Shown here: positions 34,513 through 46,373 of the stretch, one piece after another
Layout of the letters: each line of letters opens with the position of its first letter
How positions within the stretch are numbered: the first letter of the stretch is position 1
NCBI RefSeq assembly: GCF_023065955.2
Contig: NC_079873.1
Location: 95,270,128 to 95,334,127, forward strand
DNA length: 64,000 bases
Source: Ursus arctos
Taxonomy: Eukaryota; Chordata; Mammalia; Carnivora; Ursidae
Direction: 5' to 3'
The notes under the pieces: generated by a model
Database searches by the model: none
What the model was told of the DNA's origin: nothing
What the model saw: only the letters and a program-made list of their open reading frames with translations
Made by a program: the position numbers and the translations under genes

Positions 34513-35755
34513 CAGGAGACAACATGGACTGTTGCCACATTTTGGCTGTTGTGAATAATGATTCTGTGAACATTGGTGTACAAATATCTGTTCTAGTCCC
34601 AGTTTCAGATTCTTTTGGATATAGACCTACGGGTAGAATTGTTGGGTCATATGATAGCTCTATGTTTGATCATTTGAGAATCAGACTGTGATGTTTTACG
34701 GTTTGATTTTTTTTTTTTTTAAATGTTGAACCATTCTCGCATTCCTGGGATAAATCTCACTTGGTCATAGTGAATAATCCTGTTGGATTCGATTTAGTGA
34801 TCGTTTGTTGGGGATGTTTGAATTTATGTATGGTATATCAGTCTGTGATTCCTTTGTCTTGTGATGTTTTTATGTGTCTTTGGTAGCACAATAATGTTGG
34901 CTTCATAGAATGAATTCTGAAGTATTTCCTTTTCTTCTGTTCAGTTTTTGAAATAGTTGTGAAGTTTCGAGAAAGACTGGTGTTAATTCTTTTTATTTTT
35001 TTATTTTTTTAAAAATAGTTTCCATTCCCAGTGTGGTGCCCAACGGGGGACTTGAACCCATGACCCTGAGATCAAGACCTGGGCTGAAATCAAGAATCAG
35101 ATGCTCAACCGACTGAGCCACCCAGGCCCCCCTGGCAGTCTTATTTAAATATTTGGTAGAACTCACCTCTGAATCCATCAGGCCCAGGACTTTTATTTCT
35201 TGGGAGTTTTTTGAGTATTGATTCAATCTCTTTGTTACAGGTCTGTTGAGATTTTGTATTTCTTCTTGAATCAGTTTAGGTAATTTGTATGTTTGGAGGA
35301 ATTTGTCTGTGTTTTCTAGGTTATATAATTTGTTGGTGTACATTGTTCATAGTATTCTTTTATAATCCTTTTTATCTTTGCAAGATCAGTAGTAATGTCC
35401 CTATTTTCATTTCTGGTTTTAGTTATTTGTGTCTCCTGTTTGTTTTTCTCGATAAGTCTAGCTAAAAGTTTGTCAATTTTGTTTACCTTTTCAAAGAATC
35501 ATCTTTTGGTTCCATCAGTTTTTTTTTTTTTTTCTATTGGTTTTCTATTCTCTATTTTGTTTATTTCTGCTCTACTCTTTTTTATTTTTCTATATTTGGG
35601 TTTAGAGTGTTCTTATTTTTCTAGTGCCTTAAGGTGTAAAGTTAGGGTATTGATTTGGGCTTTACTTCTTTTTTAACATAAACATTTACAGCTGTTAGTT
35701 TTCCTATTTCCCGTACTTTCTCTGCATCCTATGTTTTGGTGTGTTGTGTTCCTTA
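34513..35755 (-). mobile_element. L1 ORF2 remnant (minus), internally deleted and SINE-split
   Basis: 34513-34690 matches the antisense 3' part of ORF2 (TTGGCTGTTGTGAATAATG). At about 34720 it jumps to a more 5' ORF2 segment (CATTCCTGGGATAAATCTCA) and runs to GTTTTGGTGTGTTGTGTTCC. The SINE at 34989-35131 interrupts it. The intervening ORF2 section is missing. Confidence 0.85.
34989..35131 (-). mobile_element. Short CAN-SINE nested in L1
   Basis: Contains GACTTGAACCCATGACCCTG, ending GAGCCACCCAGGCCCCC. It interrupts the minus-strand L1 ORF2 remnant, whose sequence resumes on the right. TSD-like flanks have diverged (CTGGTGTTAATTCTT and CTGGCAGTCTTATTT). Confidence 0.9.
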
Positions 35756-37059
35756 ATATATGTTAAACTGCCTTCCTCTGTTGGTTTCGCTTTTAGCTGT
35801 TACCCTCAACCAATGTCAGCTGACTGTTGTATTGTTTTTGACGAATGTGTATAAATTACATCAGATATTCCTTCATCTGATACAATTAAAGGGTGGCCCA
35901 TTTGTAGAGATAGTCTCGGAGGCATTTTTGAAGCTCATTCTGACCCCAGTAGGACTCCTAACTCTCTCCCTTGTTCATTCTATCAAACTATTATCTAGTG
36001 TGTAGTTTAAGGTGTTGCTCTTGTGGGACTACCAACCTCCTCTTACTTTCCTATGGCACTAATATCCCTTGTTTTTGATAGCAAGCTTAGGCTTGAAATT
36101 CTTTGTGGTTTTTTCCAAATAGAGCTCTCCCCTGGGGAGACCTATGTAGTCCTCTCTTAAGCACCCTCCCCCCTGCCATCACAAGCTCTGTACCGGTGTT
36201 CTGGGGCTGAGGGTGGGGCAGTAGCCCCGTTCTCTTGGAGTGACATTGCAGGTTTTTTAGTTTGGTACTGGGAAAGAGTAGTAGCTTCTGGTCATCCCAG
36301 CTTGCCTCTCCTGGCATGGTCCTATGAGCAAGCTGGCTTGGAGGTCGCTGAAGCCCAGTGTACCTCTCCTGCTATGCCTGGGGTAGAGCTACCATTCTAT
36401 GGATGTGGGCTGAATGGAGAAATGGGAGTCCCAGACTTCTCAGCTGCCCTTGCCTAGAATAATCTTTCTGCAACATGGAGTTGTGGTTGAATGGAATTCT
36501 TATGGAGAAACTGTAGCTCTGGATTGGAAACCTAGGGAGAGGGAGCTCTGTGTTCTTTGCTGCATTCACCAGGTGTTGAGTATGGGGGAGGGATGGGAGG
36601 AGCAGGTCATGGCTCAAATGCTGCAGACTTGCTATTTTAGTAGTTTTTCTTGAGTTTGTCTTTTTACTGAATGACCTAACGACAATTTCTACTGGCATCA
36701 AATGGTTGTCCTTTATAATTTTCAGCAGTTACGGTTATTTCTCTAGAGAGGAGGTTACTGTAGTGCCATTATGGTCCCCTTCTTATCACCTATTCTTTTA
36801 ATTATATACTCTGTTGCCTTCTGGGGAGGCAATAGGAATTTTCTTCTTTTCTCTTAATAAGAATTAGCGGATGAAATAACTTTTTGCATGTTCAGGATTT
36901 CTGGAAAAAAAATGGGAATTCTGATTGTAATAGAAATATTTTAAGGAATATTCATTTTCAAAATACTTTTTTTGTTCCGTATACATTTGTCTAGTCTCAG
37001 TCTTAAGCTATTTTAACACACAAACCACTTAATTTGTTTTAACTGAATTGGTGCATGTT
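35756..37059. other. Unclassified, possibly more 5' L1 sequence
   Basis: Lies upstream (in L1 sense) of the minus-strand L1 ORF2 remnant, but I could not match it to ORF2, ORF1 or 5' UTR. Minus frames at 36087-36317 and 36372-36701 have no known domain. Confidence 0.35.
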
Positions 37060-37400
37060 CATCGTATTGGAATTGGGATTTGCTGCAAGGCACAGAAAAC
37101 CCGAAATAATATTGGCTTACACTTGACAAAATTTTTTATTTTTCTCTTATGTAAATTGCATGATTAGATAAGCATTCTGGCAGCCCTGTGATCAACCAGG
37201 AAATAGTCTCTTTCTGTGTTTTGCATCCGAATTCTCAACACTTCTACATCATAGTCCAAAAGGGTTGTTCCAGCTATAGACATCATGGATACGTTGTAGC
37301 CAGCTGGAAAGAGGAAGTGGTTGGAGGACATTTCTATTTTCATCCTGTTGGACAGAACTTAGTCATGAGGCCAAACCTTGTGGCAGGGCAGTATGGAAAA
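37060..37400. mobile_element. Possible unclassified ancient repeat
   Basis: CTGCAAGGCACAGAAAACCC, AATATTGGCTTACACTTGAC and CTAGCTGGAAAGAGG-like phrases recall a common mammalian repeat ('gcaagtaacagaaaacccaactcaaactggcttaa'), class uncertain. Confidence 0.35.
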
Positions 37401-37982
37401 TACTCTTTTTTTTTTCCCCTTATGATGACCATGTTACTAGCTACAAAGTAGAGGTTTTGTTTTTAAGAAGGAGGTAGAGAAAAAATATTGGGGAAGAACT
37501 AGTCTCTGCCATGGTCAATACTATAGTGTTTGAACTAGTGTCATTTTCCTTTTCTGATTAGACTCTCATCAGTCAATTAAGACAAAGCAATCCATTTCCC
37601 CCACTTTTAGATAGAACATAAATTTGGAACTGAGACTCTTAAAGCATTTCATGGCAAGTATAAAATAGTAATTACTTCAATTCTTCAAAGAGTGGGGCAT
37701 CCATAAATATCCTGGGGAGAGTTGCTGGATTAATCAGCAGCCAACACGTATTTCTTTAGGAACAAGTAATTGCTTGGCTCCATTGCAAGTGCACGTATGT
37801 GTTAGAGGAACAAGATTAATATGTATGAAGTAGAAAACAATAAAAAATTATATTTCTTTGACCTTTGCCAAACACTGTATTAACCATTTATATGTGTCCT
37901 ATATCTTGTCTCTGAACTCTTTGAATTCGGGGGCCACACGTGATTCATCAGTTTGACATCTTAAGTACTCAACATAGTGTTT

Positions 37983-38206
37983 CTTTTTTTTTCTTTTCTT
38001 TTCTTTTTTTTTTTAAGATTTACTTATTTAGAGAGCTCATGATCATGAGTTGGGGGAGGCGCAGAGGGAGAGAATCTTTGAGGAGACCCCCTGCTGAGAG
38101 TGGAGCCTGTCGTCGTTTCATGGCTCAATCCCATGACTTGTGAGATTGTGACCTGAGCCAAAACCAAGAGTTGGATGCTCAACTGACTGAGCCACCCAGG
38201 CGCCCC
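37983..38206 (-). mobile_element. CAN-SINE, older subtype, perfect 14-bp TSD
   Basis: TSD TCAACATAGTGTTT at 37969-37982 and 38207-38220. Long T/C-rich tail at left, GAGCCACCCAGGCGCCCC at right. Confidence 0.95.
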
Positions 38207-38384
38207 TCAACATAGTGTTTGATACATAGAAGGTGCTCAGTATGTGTTCCAAGTCCAATCATAGCTCCAGAATCTTCTCTAAGCCCTCTCTTCCTTATTC
38301 CTTATAGCCAATTCATCAGCAAGTTTGGTTGTTGTAGCCCTAAAATATATATAGAATTCAGGTTCCTTTCTTTATCTCTATTCT

Positions 38385-39062
38385 TGGCACCCAGACTAAG
38401 CCACCATTGTCCCTAACATTGGACTTCTGCGGTAGCCTTCTAATTGATTTTCCCATTTTTATTCTTTTTTATAATCGATTTTTTTCACAGTAGCTTGAGT
38501 TCTGTTTTAAACATAGAAGTCCAATAATGTCACTGCCCTGCTTGAAAATACTCTAATAACATCCAAATATACATAGAATGAGACAGAAACTCCTTATCAT
38601 CATTTGGCCCCTGGGCACCTCTCCACCTTCATCTTTTACTACTTTTCCCTCACATCCAGCTACAGTGACCTTCTTTCATTTTCAAGAACGTGCCTAATGT
38701 TCATTTGCACAATAAGACCTTCGCACTTGTGCTTCCCTCTGCCTGGAATGCTCTTACTGTATATGTGTGTATGTTGGACCGGCCCTTATGTTACTTTTTC
38801 ATTGAACCCATTTGTGACCACACAATCTAAATTAGCCACACTTCCAATTCAATTTCTGTCACATCTCACAATATTTATCACTATTTGAAATATTGTTTTG
38901 TAGTCATTTGTCTATTACCTCTGTCCCTTTACTAAAAATAGGCTCTGTGAGGCCAAGAACTTTATCCGTCTAGTTCAGTGATACATCCCTGATACCTAGA
39001 AAAAGTGCTTTGTATACAGTAGATCTTTGATGGACATTAATTGGATGGGTGTTTAATGAATT
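38385..39062 (+). mobile_element. L2 3' remnant, about 680 bp
   Basis: Phrases in L2 order: CACTGCCCTGCTTGAAAATA, CATCATTTGGCCCCTGGGCA, CCCTCTGCCTGGAATGCTCT, AATAGGCTCTGTGAGGCC, GCTTTGTATACAGTAGATCT. Confidence 0.8.
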
Positions 39063-40639
39063 AGAATGCATTGCACATTTCTTATGGTATTGCCTGTGTT
39101 GTCATGGCTTGGGTTCCCTTGGATGCAGACTCTGATATGGCATTTAGACTATAGGTTGTTTATTTAGGAATACCCTTTGGATCAATACCTGTGGAAGGGA
39201 AAGGAAGGAAGTAGGAGTGGACAGAGGGAGAATTGAGCTATATAATAGTTCAACAGTAGCCTCTGTTAACTCCACAGGGAAATCTGGAGCAAGAGGGTCC
39301 TTCAGAATTTTCCTGAGATGGGACAGAATAGCCAGGTCCTTACCCCTTCATCAATGAGTTTTTGGATATGGGCCACTCTAAGATGGATCATGACTTTGGG
39401 CAAGATGGTTCTTTGTAGTTGAGGTAATCTTTGAAGGGACGAATAGCTGTCTGCACATAGCTTCAGCAACGAGAACATTAGATATTTCATTGGAGTGCAT
39501 CACAGTTTCTACCCCTTGCTGTCTTAGATTCACTTTTTCAAATATATTTTGTTTGCAGATTTTTTTCCCCAGGATTCTATAGCCCTCTCTTCCTGAAGGG
39601 AATTTAGAAAGCAAAAGTTATTGGTAAAAATTTCTCTGATGCTCTTCATTTCCCCTCCACGGTCAATTCTAGATTTCCTTCAACCTCAATATCTCTATTG
39701 TTCTTAGTGTCTTACCTAGGGACCCATATCCTCTCCCCTCAGGGGGGCTTTGGTGCTATTTAAATGTGTTCACCTCTGTGTATTCTTTCTAAACACTCCA
39801 CTCCTTTTAAAATTGTGATCAAGTGTTTCAGTGGTTAGGTAAGGTCCTGTTTGCCCTTTAGCAGGCAGAGTAAAATCACCTGAAAGTGTTTTCTTTACAC
39901 TATGGCAGCAGGTGCAGCCTTGGAATTGAAAATCTAAATGTGTCATTGAAACAAATTAATGGTTGATGAATTTTTTATAGAAATGTTTTCAGGTGCTGAG
40001 AGAGAACTGCCCATGGCCCTTTCCCAGCATAATAAGTCAGGGAGAAAATATCCAAACTGTAAACTAGCACTGACAAAATCTGCAAAACTGAATTTGAGAC
40101 TTTATTTAAACTCTGACCCTAAGGAAGGAAGAATTATTACTCACATATTTCTAAATTCTTAAAAATTTGCTACTCTTGGCCTCTAGTAGCTTTTTGCTAT
40201 TTGAAAATTATGACTCTTTTCCTTATAGAAATTTTCCCCATTTCTATTTGGAAATTATCGTGCTGCCTTTTTTTTTTTTTTTTTTTTGTGATGTATAGAC
40301 AGCTTGAACAAGCTCTTTTCTTGTTTTCTGGGTGTCAGCATCATATAAACCATAGGAACAACCAGGGTTACTTAATCAGCAAGTTTTTGCCGCTAGTCAC
40401 CAAAAGGAAAAGTGGGCCCGTGGACAGACTGAGGGCCACCTTAAGGCAGCTTGTATCAGATCCTAAATCACATACACTTTTTTGTTCGAATCCCATACAT
40501 TTTCTAAAGTTTCCAATGAGGGCTTGTTGCACTGTGTCTCCCGTCGTACCCTACTGCCATCAGTGGATGCCAGTGGCCTGATTTTCAAAGTTCCTGGCCC
40601 CTGTCTTTCCTCCTCCTTTCCTACACTTATTCGTGTTCT
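39063..40639. other. Mostly unique DNA
   Basis: 39090-39300 has repeat-like phrases (GGTTCCCTTGGATGCAGACTC) of unknown family; the rest shows nothing recognisable. Confidence 0.4.
40267..40287. repeat. Poly-T
   Basis: About 20 T with no recognisable retroelement attached. Confidence 0.9.
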
Positions 40640-40814
40640 TTTAATAAGAGTAATAACCACAAATATTAAGTGCTTATTGTATTTAGTTACTTTGCAGAGC
40701 CTTACATGTATTTTACTCATCTAACTCTCACTGCAACTTACTGAGGTAGGTAGCAGTAACCTCATTTTACAGATGAATCAACTATGACAGAGTTTATATA
40801 ACTTACCTAAGACC
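40640..40814 (-). mobile_element. MIR
   Basis: CTCTCACTGCAACTTACTGA and GGTAGGTAGCAGTAACCTC then TTTTACAGATGAATCAACTA: antisense MIR abutting the L2 at right. Confidence 0.7.
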
Positions 40815-42240
40815 ATTTATTCATTCACAAATGTGCCCTGAGCACTTTCTAACTTCCAGGAACAACTCTGGATACTGGGGATATGATTGTGAATAAAGCA
40901 GGTGATAATTCATGTCCTAATTTATCTTATATTCCGGTGTATACATCTGGAGATAGACAATAAACAGAAAAATCAAATTTATTGTAAGTTAGAGGAAAGT
41001 AATTGAGGGAAGGCCTATCAAAGCCTGGGATGGCGGGCGTTAACCGTATTAAATAGGGGTAGGCGAGGCCTCATTGATAATGATAGTTGAGCAATACTTG
41101 AATCATGGAAGGAACTATGTAGATATGTGGGGTAAGAGTTTTCCAGGTAGAGTAAACAAAACGTACAAAGAAGCTGAGGTAGAATCTTGGTTACTTTACT
41201 GAAGGAAGAGCAAGGAGGCCACCAGAGTTAGCATGGAGAGAGTTAGATGTGAGAGATAAGGTCAGAGGGATAGTAGTGAGGTAATAGGACCCTTAGTAGG
41301 CTATTGTACAGATTGTAGCTTTTACCTGCATGAGACAGTAATAGGTTTTTGAGCTGAGGAAGGATATGATCTGGCATACATTTTAATAAGACCCCTAGCT
41401 GCTGTGTTGAGACCTGACTACAGGGGTCAGTGACAAGAGCAGGTAGGCCAGTTGGAGGCTATCATAAATAGTTCTTGTAAGAATGATGGTGACTTAGACC
41501 AGAGTGGTGATGGTATAGGACTTGAGAAGTGGTTGAATTTTGGAGATATTATTAAAGCAAACCAGTGGAATTTGCTACCCAGAGGGATTGGGATATGAAA
41601 GAAGAGTAGGAGTCAAAAATGACCGCAATGTTTTTGGCCTCAACAGTTGGGAATTTCTAAAATTGAAATGAAAGTGATGGTGATGTGAGCAGGTTTGAGA
41701 AAGAAGAGCCAGAGTTTGGTTTTGGACGTGTTAGGTTTTAGAGGCCCATCAGATAGTGAAGTAGAAGGTATTATGGAAGTGGTTGCATATATACATATGG
41801 AGTTCAGGGGAAGTGCACTGTGTAGAATTATAAATTTGGGAGCTATAAGTGATTCAATGCGATGAGACTGATGGAGTTCAACAAGGGTGTGTATATATGG
41901 AAGGAGAGGAGAAGAAAGTTCAGAAGTGAGTCCTGGGGCATTTAAGCATATAGAAATTGGGAAGAGGAAGGAGAACCAAAATGGGAAAGAAGGAGAAATC
42001 AGTGAGGAAGGAGGAAAATCACGAGTGTGTTGCCCTGAAATCCAGGTAAAGAAGGTATTTCAAGTTTGAGAGATACAATGTGAAATACTACTAATAGTCA
42101 AATAAGGTGAGGACTGATAATTTACCTTTGGATTAGCAACAAGCAGATTTTACTTGTCCTTGACGGGGGTAGTGTTGTGAATTAATGAGGGCAGAAGTTC
42201 ACCTGGAGCAGATTTTAGGGAATCCGTACAGATACGAAGT
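40815..42240 (-). mobile_element. Long L2 remnant (minus), RT domain to 3' end
   Basis: Left end is antisense L2 3' sequence (TGGGGATATGATTGTGAATA, GAGATAGACAATAAACAG). Moving right come AGACCCCTAGCTGCTGTGTT, GTTTTGGACGTGTTAGGTTT and CAAATAAGGTGAGGACTGAT. The reverse complement near 42080-42115 keeps traces of the L2 reverse-transcriptase block 'VLxLxD...F'. About 1.4 kb, collinear, with many stops. Confidence 0.85.
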
Positions 42241-42305
42241 GATACAGATCCACAGCTATTAACTCAGGCAGCCGTGCTCTTAATCATTATCAGGTGTATA
42301 TTTTT

Positions 42306-42496
42306 GTTTTTTAAAAATATTTTTATTTATTTATTTGACAGAGAGCACACATGTAGGTAGAGCGGCAGGCAGAGGGAGAGGGAGAAGCAGGCTCCTTGCT
42401 GAGCGGGGATCCGAAGCAGGGCTCCATCCCAGGACCCTGGGATCATGATCTGAGCTGAAGGTGGACGCGTAACCAACTGAGCCGCCCAGGCACCCC
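42306..42496 (-). mobile_element. CAN-SINE with TSD
   Basis: TSD CAGGTGTATATTTTT (42291-42305) and CAGGTGTATTTTTT (42497-42510). Body GGCAGGCAGAGGGAGAGGG; head GAGCCGCCCAGGCACCC. Confidence 0.93.
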
Positions 42497-43911
42497 CAGG
42501 TGTATTTTTTTCAACAGATTATGCAAGGTCCTTTCCTCATAATGGTTTTACTATGTCCTTTGTCCTCAAATAAGATGATAATCATTGTCTTAATGTTTTA
42601 GTAGTATTGGAAACTTCAGCCACCATTAAAAGCCAGTGTGGCCCACCGCTAAGATAATACTCAGTGGTGAAAAGCAAATGCTTTTCCTATAAGATCAGGA
42701 ACAAGGATGCCCACTCACTTTTATTCAACATAGTTTTGGAAGTCCTATCCACAGTAATTAGGCATGAATAAGAAATAAAAGGCATCCAAAGCGGAAAGAA
42801 TGGCAAACGACATGGTATTATATATAGAAAACTAAAGATTCCACCAAAAAACTATTAGAACTAATAAATGACTTCAGTAAAGTTACAGGATACAAAATTA
42901 GTTTACAGAAATCGTTTGCATTTCTATATACTTTAATAATGAGCTATCAGAAAGAGAAATTAAGAAAATGATCCCATTTATGATTGCATCAAAAGAGATA
43001 AAATATCCAGGCGTTAATTCGACCAAGGAGGTGAAGGATTTGTACTCTGAAAATTATAAGACATTGCTTAAAAATACTAGAGACAACACAAATGAATGGG
43101 AAGATATACATGCTCATGGATTGGAAGAATTAATATTGTTAAAATGTCCATACTACCTGGATTCAATGCATTTCTCATCAAAGTACCAATAGTATTTTTC
43201 ATAGAACTAGGACAAAGCATCTTTGAATTTGTGTAGCACCACCCAAGACCCCGAATAGCCAAAGCCATCTTGAGAAAGAACAATGCTAGGAGGTATATTT
43301 TTTCCTGAATTCAAATAATACTATGAAGCTACTTTAATCAAAAAGTTGTGGTGCTGGTTGGAAAACAGACATATAGATCAGTGGAATAGAATAGGGTGCC
43401 TAGAAATAAACCTGCACATATCCGGTCAATTAATCAATGACAAAGAGGCAAGAATATACAATGAGGAAAAGGTACTTTCCAGTAAATGGTGTTGGGAAAA
43501 GTAGAAAGCTACATGCAGAAGAATGAAAATAGAGTTCTATCTTACATACAAAAATAAATTAAAAATTGATCAAAGTCTTGAGTTTAAGATCTGAGACTAT
43601 AAAATAAATTCTACATGGATTACAGTTTTGACTGTAAGTCCTGAAACTATAAAACTCCTAGAACAGAGCATAGGCAGTAAGTTCTTAGGACATTGGTTCT
43701 TAGCAATAATTTCTTAGACCAGTTTCTGCAGGCAAGGGCAACAAAAGCTAATATAAATAAATGGGATTACATCAAACTAAAAGGATTTTGCACAGTGAAG
43801 GAAATCATCAAGAAAAGGAACAGGCAACCTAGCGGATGGGAGAAGATATTTGCAAATGATATATCTGATAAGGGGTTAGTATCCAAAATATATAAAGAAC
43901 TTACACAACTT

Positions 43912-44108
43912 TTTTTTTTTTAAAGATTTTATTTATTTATTTGACAGAGAGAGACAGCCAGCGAGAGAGGGAACACAAGCAGGGGGAGTGGGAGAGGAAG
44001 AAGCAGGCTCCTAGCGGAGGAGCCTGATGTGGGGCTCGATCCCATAACGCCGGGATCACGTCCTGAGCCGAAGGCAGACGCTCAACGACTGCGCCACCCA
44101 GGCGCCCC
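43912..44108 (-). mobile_element. CAN-SINE, bear-type, perfect 16-bp TSD, nested in L1 ORF2
   Basis: TSD AGAACTTACACAACTT at 43896-43911 and 44109-44124; the L1 ORF2 remnant resumes exactly after it. Contains GATCCCATAACGCCGGGATC. Confidence 0.96.
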
Positions 44109-44626
44109 AGAACTTACACAACTTAATAACAAAAGAACAAACAACTCAATTAGAAAATGGGTAGAGGCCTTGAATAGACAGTTTTTTCCAAAAAGACCTA
44201 CAGATGAATAATGGAGACATGAAATGATGCTCACCATCACCAATCATTAGGATAATGCAAATCAAAATCGCAATGAGATACCATCTCATGCCTGTAAGAA
44301 TGGCTACTGTCAAAATGATGAGGAATACCAAGTGTTGGTGAAAATGTGTGGAGAATAGGGAAGCTTTGTACACTGTTACTGGGAACGTAATCTGGTGCAG
44401 CCACTGTGGCAAACAGTATGGAGGTTTCCCCCAAAATTCAAAATAGAACTACCATATGATCCAGAGAATCCAGTTTTGGGTATTTATCTCAAGAAAATGA
44501 AAATACTGATTCAAAGTCATATACAGCCCTATGTTCGTTGCAGGATAATTTATAATAGCCAATATATGAAAGCAACGTTAGTGTCCATCCGTAGATACAT
44601 GGATAAAGAAGATATGTTGTGTATGT

Positions 44627-44628
<2 letters not shown>

Positions 44629-44662
<34 letters not shown>
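44629..44662. repeat. (AC)n microsatellite in L1
   Basis: About 17 uninterrupted AC units, in the L1 ORF2 remnant at the position where other L1 copies carry TA- or TATC-rich repeats. Confidence 0.98.
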
Positions 44663-44664
<2 letters not shown>

Positions 44665-44918
44665 GAGTATTACTCAGCCATAAAGAACGAAGTCTTGCCA
44701 TTTGTGACAACATGGATCAACCTAGAGTGTACTATGCTAAGTGAAGTAAGTCAGATAGAGAAACACAAATACGGTATGATTTCACTTAATACATGGAATC
44801 TAAAATCTAAAGAAATGAATAAAACAGGAACAGACTCACAGCTACATGAAACATAATAATAAATATACAGTCGAGCCTTGCCAAATGTCACACTATCTGT
44901 TATGCTGAGTGCTTTGTC

Positions 44919-45780
44919 TCATAAAGTTTTATTTTCTATGTTGTGTCTTCCAAAGTAATTTATAAATAGGTCTTGGTTAAGTGCCCAGACTTTTACTTCT
45001 TCATGTTCTAAGTGCTTAATAAATCCCCTTTTGCCAGTTAGAGGACAACACACCTTTGAACAGAGCTTGTAGTCTCCAAAACACATTTTGGGTATATGTT
45101 CTGTCATGGTAATAGACTTTTCCAGAATGTGATACTCATCATTTTTGTTGCTGTTTTGAATTTGAATCATAACAAAAATTTTGTGATGTTTATATAGTTA
45201 AAGAACATATAGAAGTAGAATTTATGTTTCTCAATTATATAGCTGATTTATATAATATTTTATTTCGTGTGCTTTAATCTTTTGAATGGTTACAAAATTG
45301 TGTTTCTTTAGGTTGTTGGTGTTTCACTGCAGTGTGTACTTGTTGAGTAGATTGGAGATGTGCTTTTGAACTTGCTGATCCTTTCTATGGTCTCTGAACA
45401 AAATCTCAAGTACTGCATGTTTCCTAATGTATCCAAATGCCACAGCCTGTCCTCGATTCCCAGTTTACGTCAACGCTTGAAGGTTATTCATGTACATGTG
45501 CTCTAGCAGGTAATGGAGTGTCAGTCTCAGCAGATGCCAATTAGAAATTGCTGGGCCAACTGGGCCCTAAAGGCATCCAATCTTGCCTAATATAAAATTG
45601 TAATCAGTTGGACGGATCAACCCAAGTTCCAGAGCCATATATCTAGTTAGAAATGCCTTCTCAGTACCAGATGGCCACTTCTGGAAAGGCAATGGAGAAA
45701 CTCCTTCTGAGATGACCAGAGAGCAATCCACAGTCCTTCTGAAGAAGATGTTAGTTATGTGATCCATAGAATCCCCAGGA
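44919..45780 (-). pseudogene. Unidentified decayed coding-like stretch
   Basis: Minus-strand frames here have protein-like composition. One 83-codon open frame at 44919-45170 contains KLCSKVCCPLTGKRG and HLEHEEVKVW. Upstream, 45567-45767 is open and, after a stop, continues as NWHLLRLTLHYLLEHM and later AFGYIRKHAVLEILFRDH. The left end carries ACAGTCGAGCCTTGCC (about 44869), which vaguely resembles a Tigger-type transposon terminus. It may therefore be a dead DNA-transposon gene, an old retrocopy, or chance. I could not assign a family; no intact gene is present. Confidence 0.22.
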
Positions 45781-46214
45781 GAGGATAATGACAGAAAAAT
45801 TGATGTCTTTAAACTAGCATCTGTAAAATTATTGGTAATCAGTAGTGACTTTATGCGTAATGGGGTTAATGGAAACTATGAAGGAAAACTTTCTGCTCTC
45901 TAAATCTCTCCACTGCTGTTCATTTGATGACTGCATTGTTGTCAGTTTTGAGTCTTGACTTGGGTGGTTGGGTTACTGCTGCTTTTGGGAATTTAGTTGA
46001 TTATGTATATAGTGCTGGGAAGGGCAACAGTCAGCAACATCATCAGTCATGGCCGCCTTTGCATGGAGGTATTTGTTGCTCTTTTAGTTTTTAATTAGAC
46101 GTGTATTTTGGCAAACAGGTATAGGATGTCTGAGGAAATGTGACACTGAATAGGGACTTATTCTGGAACAAGAAGAGTATGTCTTAGTGTTCATATTACT
46201 TAGCACTGGCGGCA

Positions 46215-46372
46215 CCTGCATGGAATAGTAGAAGTAGCCCTAGATTGGGAGTTGGAAAACTGCGTTTTCTTTCAAGTTCATTTCTACCGCTAATTAGCAT
46301 CATGACCTCAAGCAGATACCTTTGTTCCTCTAAGGCCATGTTTTCCTTTTTGAAAAATGAGTGAATGTAGAC
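46215..46372 (+). mobile_element. MIR
   Basis: GTAGCCCTAGATTGGGAG, GCATCATGACCTCAAGCAGA, TTCCTCTAAGGCC. Confidence 0.55.
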
Positions 46373-46373
46373 T

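Larger units (their letters stand above)
42634..44866 (+). mobile_element. L1 ORF2 C-terminal remnant (plus), SINE-split
   Basis: Sense L1 ORF2 from the reverse-transcriptase end to the C-terminus: AAATGCTTTTCCTATAAG, GGATGCCCACTCACTTTTAT, AATCAAAATCGCAATGAGAT, GAGTATTACTCAGCCATAAA. Many stops and frameshifts. Contains a CA microsatellite (44629-44662) and the SINE at 43912-44108. A 153-codon open frame at 44395-44856 is the decayed ORF2 C-terminus (PYDPENPVLGIYLKKMK, EYYSAIKN), not a host gene. Confidence 0.92.

Noticed and set aside
34993..35343. 116-codon minus open frame
   Set aside because: Joins a SINE head ([11 protein letters not shown]) to L1 ORF2 codons ([14 protein letters not shown]); a chimera of repeats.
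37983..38206. Long T/C tract as an independent microsatellite
   Set aside because: It is the reverse-complemented A-tail of a SINE bounded by a perfect TSD.
44395..44856. 153-codon plus open frame
   Set aside because: It is the decayed C-terminal part of L1 ORF2 read through a CA microsatellite, which produces an artificial Thr-His run.
45480..45600. Possible RhoGAP-like motif (NWHLLRLTLHYLLEHM)
   Set aside because: Resemblance to RhoGAP helices is only local; flanking family motifs such as the NLxxxFGPxL block are absent or unconvincing.
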